Origin: Macrothele yani
Taxonomy: Eukaryota > Arthropoda > Arachnida > Araneae > Macrothelidae
Length of the DNA: 64,000 nucleotides
Direction of reading: 5' to 3'
Assembly: GCA_039090855.1 (NCBI GenBank)
Contig: CM077034.1
Location: forward strand, 9,068,984 to 9,132,983
Below, one piece after another: positions 31,652 through 43,579 of this stretch (position 1 is the stretch's first letter; every line of letters starts with the position of its first letter). The notes under the pieces were generated by a model. That model was not told the origin of the DNA, did no database searches, and worked only from the letters and a program-made list of their open reading frames with translations. The translations under genes and the position numbers were made by a program.

Positions 31652-32724
31652 GATTTTACCGATTAGCAACTAGCAAATAGCTAGTGAAAAATCAAATTTG
31701 CTAGTGAAAAAAATCGTAGTAGCAAATATTGCTAGTAAGGTAATTTCTTTATTTAAAGTAACCAAAAATCATTAATCCACGAAGTTTACATAACAGTTTC
31801 TATTATCACTTGTTAAAACAGCGACGATCAGCGATTCTCTTTCGCCAATTTCCTTTCCACACTTAATACCCATATCTTTCATCCCTTCCAGTGGAAACTG
31901 TCGTAGAAGAGCATTGAAACTCCTCTCCATCGTGCCCTCATTGGTCTATTACAGAAACTGAACGTGACGTCAGCAATGGTTGCTGTGGCAACCCAGAGCT
32001 CTGGGATGGATCGGTTGTTTGACCACCTGCTCTGCCACCCTCCCTTCTTTTGCCCCACGAACTTTGTCCTCAAATCCTGTCGTACCCTAAGCGAAGCGAT
32101 CTCCTACTTCCACAAGTCTTGATAGTCGTGCATACATCAAATACTGCGCTCTAATGATCAGTGATGAATAAGCAAGAATAATTCCACTTATTCGGATGGT
32201 AGACAAAACCGAAAGAAGCAAACCAAAATGTTACTGGAAAATAGCCTGCCAACACGGGCAAAAGTCTTATCCATATTAACTAGCCTTATTGCATGGCATA
32301 GATAGACGCTTTTTTAGGAAACGTGTTCGTGGAGGGGTAAACGATTACGGAAGAAACTTTTGCTTCGTCTGACTTCTGGTTTTGGAAATTTTCCTTGTAT
32401 TTTCAAGCTGAAATACAAATATTTATCCAGTAAAATGTTAATGAGCAATAATACTTGACAGAGGCAACATCGTGAGAAAAAAAAAAAAATTATGATTACG
32501 AAATAAATCCCAATTCCGTCGACCTTTCGTTTTCTAGTTTCGTAAAGACGGAATTCCAATAATAACGAGAAAAAAGCCGGAATTCCTTGAATTCGCGGAA
32601 GAATCTCATGCCTAAAGATTACAGAAAAATTTCTAGCAACTTTTGCTAGAACCACTTTTTATCACTAGCCAAATGCATTTGCTTGGCAGCAATTTGCTAC
32701 TAACTACCGGTTGAAATCGAGCCC
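31652..32724 (-). mobile_element. Short hAT-related element (actagcaaa family)
   Basis: Ends CAGGGCGCGATTTTACC (31652) and GGTTGAAATCGAGCCCTG (to 32724) are inverted; subterminal ctagcaaata words occur at both ends. The interior is the reverse complement of the right part of the hAT at 41070 (about 42200-42890) and of 50090-50742. No transposase. The flanking 8-mers do not match, so one end may be rearranged. Confidence 0.6.
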
Positions 32725-32953
32725 TGTATATACACTGTATTGACAAAAGTCACCGAACAGCTAGAAGAGAAACACAACGTAGCATTTATGGACATACATT
32801 AGTACGGTGTCAGTCCACCTTAGGCCTTAATGCATGCACTGACCCTTCGAGACATGCTTTCGACAAGGTTTTGGAACACCGCGATAGGTATATGCGCTTC
32901 CATTCAGTACACAATGCTGCCGCTAACTGTTGCTTAGTAGTAGGCCTCGGTTC

Positions 32954-34128
32954 TTTTTTTTTTTTTTTTTTTTTTGGTTGGAGGTTTAACGACCACCGTG
33001 AGCAACTCAATGGGCTATAAGCAGTCGCCCGTCCCTAATTTAGGGTCACTGGTTCCAGGGAAGGGAGAGAGCCAGTGCCGTAAGACAAACACAACATCCA
33101 TTCATTGAGTGATTGGAGGTTTAACGACCACCGTGAGCAACTCAATGGGCTATAAGCAGTCGCCCGTCCCTAATTTAGGGTCACTGGTTCCAGGGAAGGG
33201 AGAGAGCCAGTGCCGTTAGACAAACACAACATCCATTCATTGATTGATTGGAGGTTTAACAACCACCGTGAGCAACTCAATGGGCTGTAAGCAGTCGCCC
33301 GTCCCTAATTTAGGGTCACTGGTTCCAGGGAAGGGAGAGAGCCAGTGCCGTTAGACAAACACAACATCCATTCATTGATTGATTGGAGGTTTAACGACCA
33401 CCGTGAGCAACTCAATGGGCTATAAGCAGTCGCCCGTCCCTAATTTAGGGTCACTGGTTCCAGGGAAGGGAGAGAGCCAGTGCCGTAAGACAAACACAAC
33501 ATCCATTCATTGATTGATTGGAGGTTTAACGACCACCGTGAGCAACTCAATGGGCTATAAGCAGTCGCCCGTCTCTAATTTAGGGTCACTGGTTCCAGGG
33601 AAGGGAGAGAGCCAGTGCCGTAAGACAAACACAACATCCATTCATTGATTGATTGGAGGTTTAACGACCACCGTGAGCAACTCAATGGGCTATAAGCAGT
33701 CGCCCGTCCCTAATTTAGGGTCACTGGTTCCAGGGAAGGGAGAGAGCCAGTGCCGTAAGACAAACACAACATCCATTCATTGATTGATTGGAGGTTTAAC
33801 GACCTCCGTGAGCAACTCAATGGGCTATAAGCAGTCGCCCGTCCCTAATTTAGGGTCACTGGTTCCAGGGAAGGGAGAGAGCCAGTGCCGTAAGACAAAC
33901 ACAACATCCATTCATTGATTGATTGGAGGTTTAACGACCACCGTGTGCAACTCAATGGGCTATAAGCAGTCGCCCGTCCCTAATTTAGGGTCACTGGTTC
34001 CAGGGAAGGGAGAGAGCCAGTGCCGTAAGACAAACACAACATCCATGCCTCACCGGGATTCGAACCCGGACCCCGTTCGGACGAATGATCAGAGGCCACC
34101 GCTTAGACCACTGCGCCACCGGGGCGGC
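32954..34128 (-). mobile_element. SINE octamer: eight bodies, one tRNA head
   Basis: Eight body units about 135 bp apart (gaggtttaac near 32981, 33116, 33250, 33383, 33519, 33654, 33789, 33924). Only the rightmost has the tRNA-like head, and the T run is only at the left. The whole array is flanked by taggcctcggttc (32941-32953, 34129-34141). Junctions read CAATCAATCAATGAATGGATG on the SINE strand in two parts: tail (AATC)n, then ATGGATG of the next body. Confidence 0.95.
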
Positions 34129-34497
34129 TAGGCCTCGGTTCCAAACTTCTTATATGGCACTCTAATTCATCCCATAGGTACTCTACGGGATTAAGATCAG
34201 GGTTCTGTGCTGGCCAGTCCATACACGATACGGAATTATCGTCAAACCATGCCGTAACATTCCTTGCTTTATGGCTCGGTCCATTGGTACCAACAAGGCT
34301 CGGTCCATTGGTACCAACAAGGCTCGGTTCAATAGTATTGCCACAGAGTTGGCAGGGCGTAATTGTCCAGAATATTGAGGTAGACATGCTGGTTAACAGG
34401 TCTCTCCACGATAACCAATGGGCCGGGATCATGCCACAAAAAACACCCCCACACGAGTACACTGCCTGCTCCAAACTTGACCATAGGAACAGTACAC

Positions 34498-34742
34498 GAA
34501 ATACTATTAAAAAGCACCAATCACTTACCCTAAAGATCATGGTAATATCCATCGTCTACACACTTCCAGCACGTCAATTATCATAATGCTGTTGGCCTTC
34601 AAAGGTTTACAGAGATCTTGCTTACGATTCCTTCTTCAGGGTAAGTGATTGGTGCTTTTTAATAGTATTTCATTTATGAATTGCACGTAAACTATGCGCA
34701 CTTTGCAGGGGTTTAATACCTTAAAAGTGCAAATATAATAAA
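34498..34742 (+). mobile_element. MITE-like sequence inserted with a 13-bp duplication
   Basis: The insert is flanked by aggaacagtacac (34485-34497, 34743-34755). It contains the fold-back repeat (34500-34669, cf. 16943) plus 70 bp that also accompany the MITE at 16865-16935, and ends tgcaaatataataaa. The long duplication and A-rich end suggest retroposition of a transcript rather than cut-and-paste. Confidence 0.65.
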
Positions 34743-35559
34743 AGGAACAGTACACTGTGGTAAATAACGTTCCCCCGGCTGCCGCCATACCCACACACGG
34801 CCATCAGACTGATGGATTGTGTATCTGGATTCATCAGCCCATAGGACCCGTTTCCAATGATCTACGGTCAACGATAAATGTACTTTACACCGTGCTAAAC
34901 GACGAGAGTGGAGACGAAAGACTTATGAGCAGCCGCACGACCACGATAACCCATGGAATGAAGTTCTCTGTGAATGGTACGCGTGCATACCAAGGTTCCA
35001 GCAGTTTTACTCACCTGTACACTGAGGTCTTGTGCAGTACAACGTCAATTAGCCATAACAACTTTCCTGAGGCTTCGACGTCCTCTACCACTGATTTTCT
35101 TTGGTCTGCCAGTATGTTTTGCTGTTTCAGGCACACCTAGTGTTCTCCCTAGAGTCTTAACTGGGTGGTCCACCTAGCTAACTTTCTCCACCGCCCAGCT
35201 AATTTTCTCCATTGCCCAGATAAATTTCCTTTGGTGAACGTTTTCACAATGCACATAATAGTATGAGTGGAAAACTTATTCCCACGTACACCATCAACAT
35301 TAATGAAAGCTGGCTGAGATCTGTGTCGAATATGATTTATTTGTTAAGTATTCGTTTGTTTTTTTTATCATTTATGTACACATACATGAGACTGACGAAG
35401 GAAAAATATAGCTGAACTTTTTAACTGCACGGGTGAAAAATAAGAGCGTGCGGCGAAACAGCGTGAATATAGCACGGCATGAGCAAGACAAAATTGTTCA
35501 CTGAAATTTATTATGTAAATATTAAGCTGGAGCACATCACTGTATTCAATTTATATATA

Positions 35560-36565
35560 TATATATACATTAATATTATTAATAACATCTATGAAAATGC
35601 AAGTGCAAAGATTCGGCTGTTTGAAAATACAACACACATAAAAATTGGAAAGGGAGTGAGAAAAGGTGACACCATATCTCCGAAGCTCTTTAATGCCACA
35701 TTGGAAAATGTCTTTCAATCACTGAACTGGGAAAACAAAGGGATAAAGATTAATGGAGATTATCTAACCCACCTTCGTTTTGCTGATGACGTAGTCATTT
35801 TTGCAACTACCCCATCAGAGCTGCAGAGTATGATCCAGGAACTTGCTGAAAAGAGTAAAGAAGTGGGATTAAAAATGAACTTTCAAAAGACAAAAGTGAT
35901 GTTCAATGCTTTTACAAGAAATGAAGATTTATCGATTGATGGAGAAAAGCTGGAGATAACAGACACGTACGTTTATCTTGGACAGCAGATATCAAGTGAG
36001 GGTCACATTGGTGAAGAAATTAATCGGCGTACAAAATTTGCCAGGAGAGCTTTTGGAACAAACAGCATAATTTTCAAGAGCAATTTGCCATTATGTCTTA
36101 AAAGAAAAGTGTTTGATCAATGCATCCTTCCAGTGCTTACGTATGGTGCAGAGACGTGGACCTTAACTAAAAGAGACATACAAAGGCTGCAGACAACTCA
36201 AAGCAGCATGGAGAGGTGCATGCTTGGTGTAACCAGGAGAGATAAGAAGAGGAACTCGTGGATCCGAAAAATGACAAGAGTGGAAGACATCATGATCAGA
36301 GTTAAATCCCTGAAATGGCAATGGGCTGGACATACTGCCAGAAGGACAGACCATCAATGGACAGCCAAAATTTTATATTGGATTCCAAGGGACAGGAAAA
36401 GACCCAGAAGAAGACCACATGGGAGATGGGTGGATGGAATTCGAAAGTATGCGGGAGTGACATGGAGGAGACTGGCACAAGACAGACCGTTGTGGAGGAA
36501 ACTTGGGGAGACCTTCGTCCAGCAGTGGATTGATAATGGTTGATGATGATGATGATGATGATATA
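35560..36565 (+). pseudogene. 5'-truncated RTE-type reverse transcriptase
   Basis: The open frame to the stop at 36541-36543 contains GKGVRKGDTISPKLFNATLE, HLRFADDVVIFATTPSELQS (the FADD box), LKMNFQKTKVMFN and YVYLGQQISSEGHI. The carboxy part reads LPVLTYGAETWTLTKRDIQR, KWQWAGHTARRTD, HGRWVDGIRKYAGVTWRRLA and FVQQWIDNG. The tail is a (GATGAT)n microsatellite (36541-36562), characteristic of RTE elements. Endonuclease and 5' RT motifs are missing; the remaining ~310 codons have no stop, so the copy is recent. Confidence 0.85.
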
Positions 36566-36599
36566 TATTTACATTTAACAGCAACACAGGATAAATGTA

Positions 36600-37330
36600 A
36601 CATTGACGGAGAAAAAAATTATGACGACCGGTGAAATCTACGCTCTGTCCGACTTCCATTTTAGGAAAGTTTTCCTCCATTTTGAAGCTGCAAAACAAAT
36701 ATTTACGGAATAAAATTATATTTAACAACACTATTGGTAGAAGAAACACTGCGAGAAAAAGGGATTACGATTACAGGAGAAACCTCCACTCCGTCTAACT
36801 TCTGATTCCAGAAGTTTCGAAAGTTGGAATTCCGCCCACCGACGGAAAACAACCCCACCACCAATCCCTCCCAAATTTCTGTTCTGTTTTGCATCGATCT
36901 CGAGAACCATGGAAATGACGATGGAAATGGCGGAATTCTTCGAATCCACTGAAGAATCTCATGACTGAAGATCACGGGAAAATTTTCGTGCCAACTTCCA
37001 TTTTCGGAATTTTTTCTTCCTTTTTAAAGCCGAAATGCAAATATTTATGGAATAAAATTATGTTTAACAATAATACTGTGCAGAAGAAACATCGTAAATA
37101 AAAGAAACTGAAAAATTTTCACTCTGTTGAACTTCCGTTTTCGAAAGTTTTGAAAAACAAAATACTATCCCCAGATCAACACCCCCCCCCCCCCCACCAA
37201 CTAATCCTCCAAAATTTCTCTCCAGTTTTGCGTCGATCTCGAGAATAACCCAAATGATGACAAAAAAGGGGAATTCCGCGAGTTCTCGGAAGAATCTCAT
37301 GTATGTGGACAATATTGAAATGTTATTTAC
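36600..37330. repeat. Dispersed ~370-bp repeat, two units
   Basis: Each unit runs from cttccattttcgga through gcaaatatttatggaataaaat and gatctcgagaatnacccaaatgatga to ggaagaatctcatg. Related units lie at 32310-32620, 39290-40055, 41750-42330 and 50100-50230. A ten-C run interrupts the second unit at about 37183. No coding content. Confidence 0.7.
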
Positions 37331-37789
37331 CATGTTATATTACATAAATGCGTATCGCACTGCTAAAGATGTCTAATAAGTATAATAATGTTAAAAAGAA
37401 GAACTTTTTTTTTTTTTTTTAATTAGGGAAAGAGTTATTAAAAGTACCACCCAGCTTAAATTTCTTGCCACCCAGCTGTAAAAAAAATCTAGGGAGACCA
37501 CTACATACTATGTGTCTTCCACTTAATTCAGTACATCCAAAATCGTTGACTTGGGTATGTTTAAAAGCCTCTCGGTTTCTCTCATGGACAAACCACTAAT
37601 ATAACACCCAACAATCTTTAGTTTTTTTATCAGTCTTGCCTTTATTATTAGCCTGAGTTACTTCATAAATCCCTTAGTTTTTTTATACTTGTTCAGGGTA
37701 ACCAAAATCATGTGCAATTTTTTTAATATATTCAATTTCTTTTTTTTTTTTTTCTTTTTTTATATTATTCCCCGGAAGAAGGAAAATCA

Positions 37790-37915
37790 TAGGCAAAGAG
37801 TCAGTTCAACCTCAGAAAGCCAACAACAATATAATTGACGTGCCTGAAGTGTTACTAGATAAAAAATGACCAAGATCTTTTGGGTAAGTGAATGGTTGTT
37901 TTAATAGAATATCAT
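37790..37915 (-). repeat. Fragment of the fold-back MITE
   Basis: Diverged copy of the sequence at 34500-34669, recognisable by aattgacgtgcctgaagtgt, agatcttttgggtaagtg and ttaatagaatat. It borders the tail of the next LINE. Confidence 0.55.
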
Positions 37916-39130
37916 ACATACATACATATCACTAAGCTGTTCTCTGAGATTCAGAGGTTAGCTCCAAAAAGAAATACAAACTACCAGATATTTTTACTTA
38001 TTGTTGTCGTATCAAACTTCGCCATTTACAGCGATCTTGACATACAACTCGTGCTTCACTGATATCCATTACACGCCGTACACAAGATCTTTTATACTTC
38101 ATACTCATAATCTTTTTCTCATGCAGACACTCCTGAATCTGATCCACCCATGTCTTCCTTGGCCTTCCTCTGCCTTTCCTTCCTGCCACTTGGGCTGAAA
38201 AGATTTTCTTAGTAAGCATTTCATCACTCATTCTTTAAACATGGCCAAACCACCGAAGCATATTGGTCTCCACCTTGCTAACAACATTTTGCTTCACATC
38301 ACACAACTGCAATACATCTTCATTCCTCACACAATCAGATCGTGTCTTGCCACAAACCCCACGTAAGTAACTCCTATGTTTCTTCTGCAGTACCCAGGTT
38401 TCACTGCCATACATCAGAGTAGGAACAATTACTGTTTCATACACAGCCATGCGGGACTCTCTAGAGAACCCATCATTCCTGTGAAAACCTCCCAGAGCAG
38501 CTATGACTTTCAATGAAGAATTCGCTCGCCTACTAATTTCACCATCCAACTTGTTCTCTCTGTCAAACATGCTTCCTAAATACACAAACTCACTCACCTG
38601 GTCAATCACAGTGCCATTTATACTTACATTACATTCAGTGCTACCTATTCCTCTCTCAAACACCATAACTTTGGTTTTTCCCTTATTTATACTCAGTTTG
38701 AATTTCATGCAAACTTCGTGCATCCAAGTCAACATACTCTGCAACTCACTTTTGCTCTCTGCCAACAGGACAGTGTCATCAGCATACAGCAATCTGCACA
38801 CACGGATATCACCAAGACATAAAGCACTATTATCTATTTTGGCCTCACGCATGCATGCATCCATAAATATATTAAACAGCCATGGTGACATTACACAACC
38901 TTGTCTAACTCCTGCACCAATGGAAAACCATTTTAATAAAACACCATTCACTCGTACACAAGCTCTACTACCAGCCTACATGGCTTTTACACTATTAAGT
39001 AGATTCCCAGTAACACCATATTCATTCAATACCTTCCACAAAAGTGTCCTATTCACTCAGTCGTAAGCTTTCTCTAAATCTATGAAGGCAGTAAAAACTT
39101 TCTTCCTAACAGCCAGATACTTTTCAATCA
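37911..39130 (-). pseudogene. 5'-truncated non-LTR reverse transcriptase
   Basis: The minus strand reads AFIDLEKAYD (39060-39090), then GVRQGCVMSPWLFNIFMDAC, CRLLYADDTVLLAESKSELQ (YADD box), SEFVYLGSMFDRENKLDGEI, TLMYGSETWVLQ and LRWFGHV. A stop follows at 38235, then MSDEMLTKKIFSAQ and GRGRPRKTWVDQIQECLHEK. The 3' tail is (CATA)n on the plus strand (37911-37930). Three stops in about 380 codons. The clade is uncertain; the carboxy half resembles RTE/CR1-like elements of arthropods. Confidence 0.75.
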
Positions 39131-39289
39131 CCATACATTAATTCTACCAAATTTTCAAAATTTCGTCATTTCCGTTTTTGGAAAATTTCCCCTCTCTTAT
39201 CAAGCTTAAGTGCAGCCATCTATGGAGGAAAGTTTCACTTAACAACAACACAGGATAATAAGAACATCAGAGGAAGAAAAAAATATGAT

Positions 39290-40055
39290 TATGAGAGAAA
39301 TCTTCGCTTCGACTGACTTCCATTTTCGGGAACTTTAAAAACTGAAATGCAGTATTTGTGGAATAGATGGACGTTTAAGGATAATATTAGGCAGAAGAAG
39401 CATCGCAAGAGGAAAATAAAAAAAAGTAAAAAACGATTATGGGAGAAATCTTTGCTGCGTCTAACTTCCGTTTTCGAAAGTTTCAAAAGACGGAACTCAG
39501 TCCTCAAACGTAAAACGAATCCCTTCTTCCCTCATTACACCCCCAAAATTTCTGTTCAGTTGAGCATTGATCTCGAGAATGCTCAAAATGATAACGGAAA
39601 TGGCGGAATTCTTCAAATCCAAGGAAGAATCTCCTGCCTATACACTACAGTGAAATCTTTGCGCCGTCTTAACTTCCATGTTCGGAAATCGCTGCTCACA
39701 GTTTCATGCTGAAATGCTAACATTTATGCAATAAAAGGATATTTAACAACAATACTGGACAATTCAACATCGTAAGAAAAAAGAAATTACGGGGAAAAAT
39801 CCTTGCTTCGTTTAAACTTCCATTTCCAGAAGTTTTGAAAGACGAAATACAGCGCGCGTTCCCAGACACACACACCCCCACACACAAATGAAATACAGCG
39901 CGCGTTCCCAGACACCCACCCCCACCCCCACACACACACACACAAAATTCTCTTCAGTTCTGCATCAATCTGGAGAATGACCCAAATTATGACAAAAAAA
40001 AAAAAAAGCGGAATTCCGCTAATCCGCGGAAGAATCTCACGTATGCAACATGAAA
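39290..40055. repeat. Dispersed ~370-bp repeat, two units
   Basis: Same family as 36600-37330. A 44-bp stretch (aaatacagcgcgcgttccca and flanking acaca runs) is duplicated within the second unit at 39844-39915. Confidence 0.65.
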
Positions 40056-40179
40056 CAATCAATTCCCCACCTGTAACCATGCCCATTTTCTGATCAGATA
40101 TTAAATTCATTAGTGACATTCTTAAATAGCTTACGTGCACGACAAAAAAAGTGTATAATATAACAAATAAAAGTCTCAC

Positions 40180-40235
40180 CTTAGATCTATGCTCCACTTC
40201 ATCTTCGGAATGTGATGCAGCATTTGAATCATCAT
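40180..40235 (-). CDS. msh6: MSH6-like gene, exon 2
   Basis: A 56-bp minus-strand exon. The acceptor is ttctatgttgtcgatatag and the donor AAG/GTGAGA. It begins with two bases (AT) that complete the codon begun by the last G of exon 1 to GAT (Asp), then reads DDSNAASHSEDEVEHRSK and ends in phase 0, matching exon 3. An alternative acceptor (tttgtacag at about 40280) would give an open extension but the wrong phase for exon 1. The phase agreement at both sides is the main support. Confidence 0.5.
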
Positions 40236-40239
40236 CTAT

Positions 40240-40900
40240 ATCGACAACATAGAAAGTGTTAGATAACTGAAGATACTGTACAAATGATACAGCAGAGAAA
40301 TATCTCATTTAAAATCAGAACACAAAACATGCTAAGGAAAAACAAATTAGGACAGGCATTCACCCTCTTTTGTGTGTGAACTAGTCAGTAAAATAACTAT
40401 TACATTAAAAATTTTCATATGAAAGGCAACAGTCCTTTTTATAGGAAACTGCAATTATCTGGAAATCACATTCAGTGGCCATGGTATTAGCAGAAAAAAA
40501 AAAACCTTGTGATATAATTAATGCAGGGATAATTAAAACCAGGAGTGCAGAAAGTTTTCAGGGCTCAATATTTCCCCAAAACACAACTTTTTTTGTCCAA
40601 AATTTCTCCCAAAAGTGTAGCAGATTTTCATACAAGTTTAAGCAATTATTAGAGCATATGCTGATGATTAAGAACTATCCTTAAAACCTATTACTTCAAA
40701 ACTTGAAAAAGAAACAAATATAAATCCGTATTTTATTGGTGTAGGAAAAACAGTATAGTCTTCCGCAAGCTTTCCCCATCAACGGACGACTTCACCAGGT
40801 GGCTACAACGGAAACAGAATCAAACTCCTTAAACAGTTTTATTTGCAATGAATAAATAAAAAAAACAATTTTACATTGATGGGTGATGTCAGTTGTCACC
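40240..40900. other. Intron sequence, no gene recognised
   Basis: AT-rich; contains only short frames without motifs. Confidence 0.5.
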
Positions 40901-41326
40901 AAGAAATGGCAACCTTTCTGTCCCTTTGTAAAGACTGTCAATCACCTTAGACATCTCATACACCTTGAGACAAAGGGCTGAAAAAAACTGTGCCAAATGG
41001 TATCTTCCACTTGGAAATGCCTGTCCAAGGATTCTTTTAAAAGTTGTGAAACTTTATAAACAGGAGGTCCAGGGCAAGACTTCATCTTTTTTGCTCACTA
41101 GCAAATTTTGCTAGTGACCAAATAGTTTGCCAGCAAACCATTTGCTTGACTAGCAATAAAACTAAATCACATCGTAACTTATTTTCTAATAAAGTTACAC
41201 AGAAATTTAAATATGTGTATAAATATTTTGACTTACCTTTTTGAATAATGAATAGAATCTTAGATAAGTTTTGTGACTATCTTTATTATTAATTTCTAAC
41301 AAATTCTCATACCACATGAATATATT

Positions 41327-41630
41327 TCACTGACATTCTAATTCAGATTTCTTCCCATATGGTTTACGCTCAGGGTGTCTGACTTTGTCATCATACCACT
41401 TTATAACTGCTGACCGTGGATTAAAAATCTCTTCTTGTGGCCCTTCCATTTCAATTGTCATCAGAGCATTTAAAGTTTCAACAGACAAATTGTTCCTCCA
41501 ATTTCCTTGTATTCTTTTTAAAAAACTGAATCCCACCTCACAACATGCAGTACTAAGTGGAAGTATCGCACAAATTTCTGCTAAACTTCTACACACTTCT
41601 TATCTGCCAACTACCACACAGTGCCGTAGT
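41327..41630 (-). pseudogene. hAT transposase, C-terminal dimerisation region
   Basis: Reads CAILPLSTACCEVGFSFLKR, IQGNWRNNLSVETLNALMTI, EMEGPQEEIFNPRSAVIKWY and ends KKSELECQ. The LPLSTAxxE..FS.LKRI motif is the hAT C-terminal signature. Upstream coding decays within 100 bp. Only the C-terminus is left, so the element is non-autonomous. Confidence 0.75.
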
Positions 41631-42889
41631 TTCTACGGAATTAGTTGTCTGACTACGGAACTCACTATCAAAACTACGGATTCTACAAATTTTCATTTTG
41701 CTTCAAATTTTTCTTTTGCTATTATTTTTATGATATACACGAGATTCTTACAGGGATTCGCGGAATCAAGGCTTTTTTTTTTTTTTTTTTTTTTTGTCAT
41801 CAGTTAGATCATTCTGAAGATCGATATTTGGGAGAGGGGGGGTCGTTTTCCATCTGGTGACGACATTTCGTGCTTCAAAACTTTCAAACACAGTAGTGAA
41901 ACGGAGTAAGAAAATTTTGCCGTAATCGCAAATTTTTCCCCCAATGTTGTCTTTGTGTCCGCTTTTCTTGTTAAATATCATTTTATTGCATAAATGTTTG
42001 CATTTTAGCTTGAAACTGTGGAGAACAATTTGCAAAAACGGAAGTTGGCTGCTGCAAAATTTTTCTGTAATATTCAGGCATGAGATTCTTCCGCGAATTC
42101 AAGGAATTCCGGCTTTTTCCGTTATTATTGAAATTCCGCCTTTACGAAACTAGAAAACGAAAGGTCGACGGAATACGGATTTTTTCCGTAATCATAATTT
42201 ATTTTTTTCTCACGATGTTGCCTCTGTCAAGTATTATTGCTCATTAACATTTTACTTAATAAATATTTGTATTTCAGCTTGAAAATACAAGGAAAATTTA
42301 CAAAACCAGAAGTCAGACGAAGCAAAAGTTTCTTCCGTAATCGTTTACCCCCTCCACGAACACGTTTCCTAAAAAAGCGTCTATCTATGTCACGCGATAA
42401 GGCTAGTTACTATGGATAAGACTTTTGCCAGTGTTGGCATGCTATTTTCCTGAAACATTTTGGTTTGCTTCTTTCGGTTTTGTCTACCATCCGAATAAGT
42501 GGAATTATTCTTGCTTATTCATCACTGATCAATAGAGCGCAGTATTTGATGTGTGCACGACTATCAAGACTTGTGGAAGTAGGAGATTGCTTCGCTTAGG
42601 GTACGACAAGAGTTGAGGACAAAGTTCGTGGGGCAAAAGAAGGGAGGGTGGCAGAGCAGGTGGTCAAACAACCGATCCATCCCAGAGCTCTGGGTTGCCA
42701 CAGCAACCATTGCCGACGTCACATTCAGTTTCTGTAATAGACCAATGAGGGCACGATGGAGAGGAGTTTCAATGCGCTTCCACGACAGTTTGGAAGGGAT
42801 GAAAGATATGGGGAGGATGGGTATTAAGTGTCGAAAGGAAATTGGCGAAAGAGAATCGCTGATCGTCGCTGTTTTAACAAGTGATAATA

Positions 42890-43577
42890 CTAGTGGTGTT
42901 CAAATGAAAAGGTACGAAACGTCATAAGAACGTAACCATTAACATATTTGCCTATGCCGCTATGGGAGAACGTAGCGACACATCTAGGGCTGCGATTGGA
43001 GTCGCCGGCGTGGATCGGAGCATGCGCGGGCGTCCGCGTGCGCAGGAGAGAGCAGAGGCTCTGATAAAGCGCGCCGTCCAATTGACGCGGCACTGCGTGT
43101 GAGGACAGGATGGCGTGCGCATTGCAAAATTCGACGATTGAGGAGCAGTGAGGCGTTATCCGATTTCTGACAGCGGAAGGTGTTAAACCAGCCGCTATTC
43201 ATCGCGGAGGGTGTGGTTCTGCTCCATGATAACACGCGTCCACACGTCTCCAGGGTCACACACGCGGAACTGGCCAAGTTCCAGTGGGAGCAGCTTGACC
43301 ATCCGCCCTACAGCCCGGACATGTCGCCCTGCGATTTCCATGTGTTTGGTCCCCTGAAAAAACATCTGAAAGGGAAGCGCTTCCACTCGGACGACGAACT
43401 CAAGGATGCTGTGCAGGACTGGGTCTCGTCACGGCCACAGGAATTCTGGGAACAAGGAATCCTTCGGCTCGTTAATCAATGGGATCGTTGTGCTACGGCC
43501 TACGGTGTATACTTTGAATAAAGTCTTCATTTATACCCACAGTGTCGTTTCGTACCTTTTCATTTGAACACTCCTTG
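42890..43577 (+). mobile_element. Internally deleted mariner, copy 2
   Basis: TIRs CTAGTGGTGTTCAAATG and its complement, flanked by TA; the empty site (gataatagaaac) is seen intact in the neighbouring satellite units. Coding: MACALQNSTIEEQ, stop, GVIRFLTAEGVKPAAIHR (HTH start), then a jump to GVVLLHDNTRPHVSRVTH, LDHPPYSPDMSPCDFHVFGP and YGVYFE (43521). The deletion endpoints differ from those of copy 1 at 30883. Confidence 0.85.
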
Positions 43578-43579
43578 TA

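Larger units (their letters stand above)
35148..37496. mobile_element. TIR element inside the Tc1 relic, carrying an RTE fragment
   Basis: TTCTCCCTAGA (35148) and TCTAGGGAGA (to about 37496), each with a nearby inverted GGGTGG/CCACCC, bound the insert. On both sides Tc1 transposase coding resumes. It holds a 5'-truncated RTE reverse transcriptase and two units of the dispersed ~370-bp repeat. Exact target duplication unclear. Bases 35180-35478 hold nothing recognisable apart from the repeated cccagctaa words. Confidence 0.55.
32733..37680 (-). pseudogene. Tc1 transposase relic cut by three insertions
   Basis: The left terminus is CACTGTATTGACAAAAG next to TA. Minus-strand pieces, N to C: 37500-37680 (GLSMRETERLLNIPKSTILD, HTH), 34756-35147 (KHTGRPKKISGRGRRSLRKV; later [19 protein letters not shown] with the first Asp), 34129-34484 (FGAGSVLVWGCFLWH; NPDLNPVEYLWDELECHIRS with the Glu), 32810-32953 (TKQQLAAALCTEWKR to RPKVD and stop). 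The second Asp region is damaged by a short tandem duplication (ctcggtccattggtaccaac, 34276-34325). The right terminus was not found. Confidence 0.75.

Noticed and set aside
32733..32810. Complete Tc1 boundaries for the relic at 32733-37680
   Set aside because: Only the left terminus was found; no matching inverted terminus to the right.
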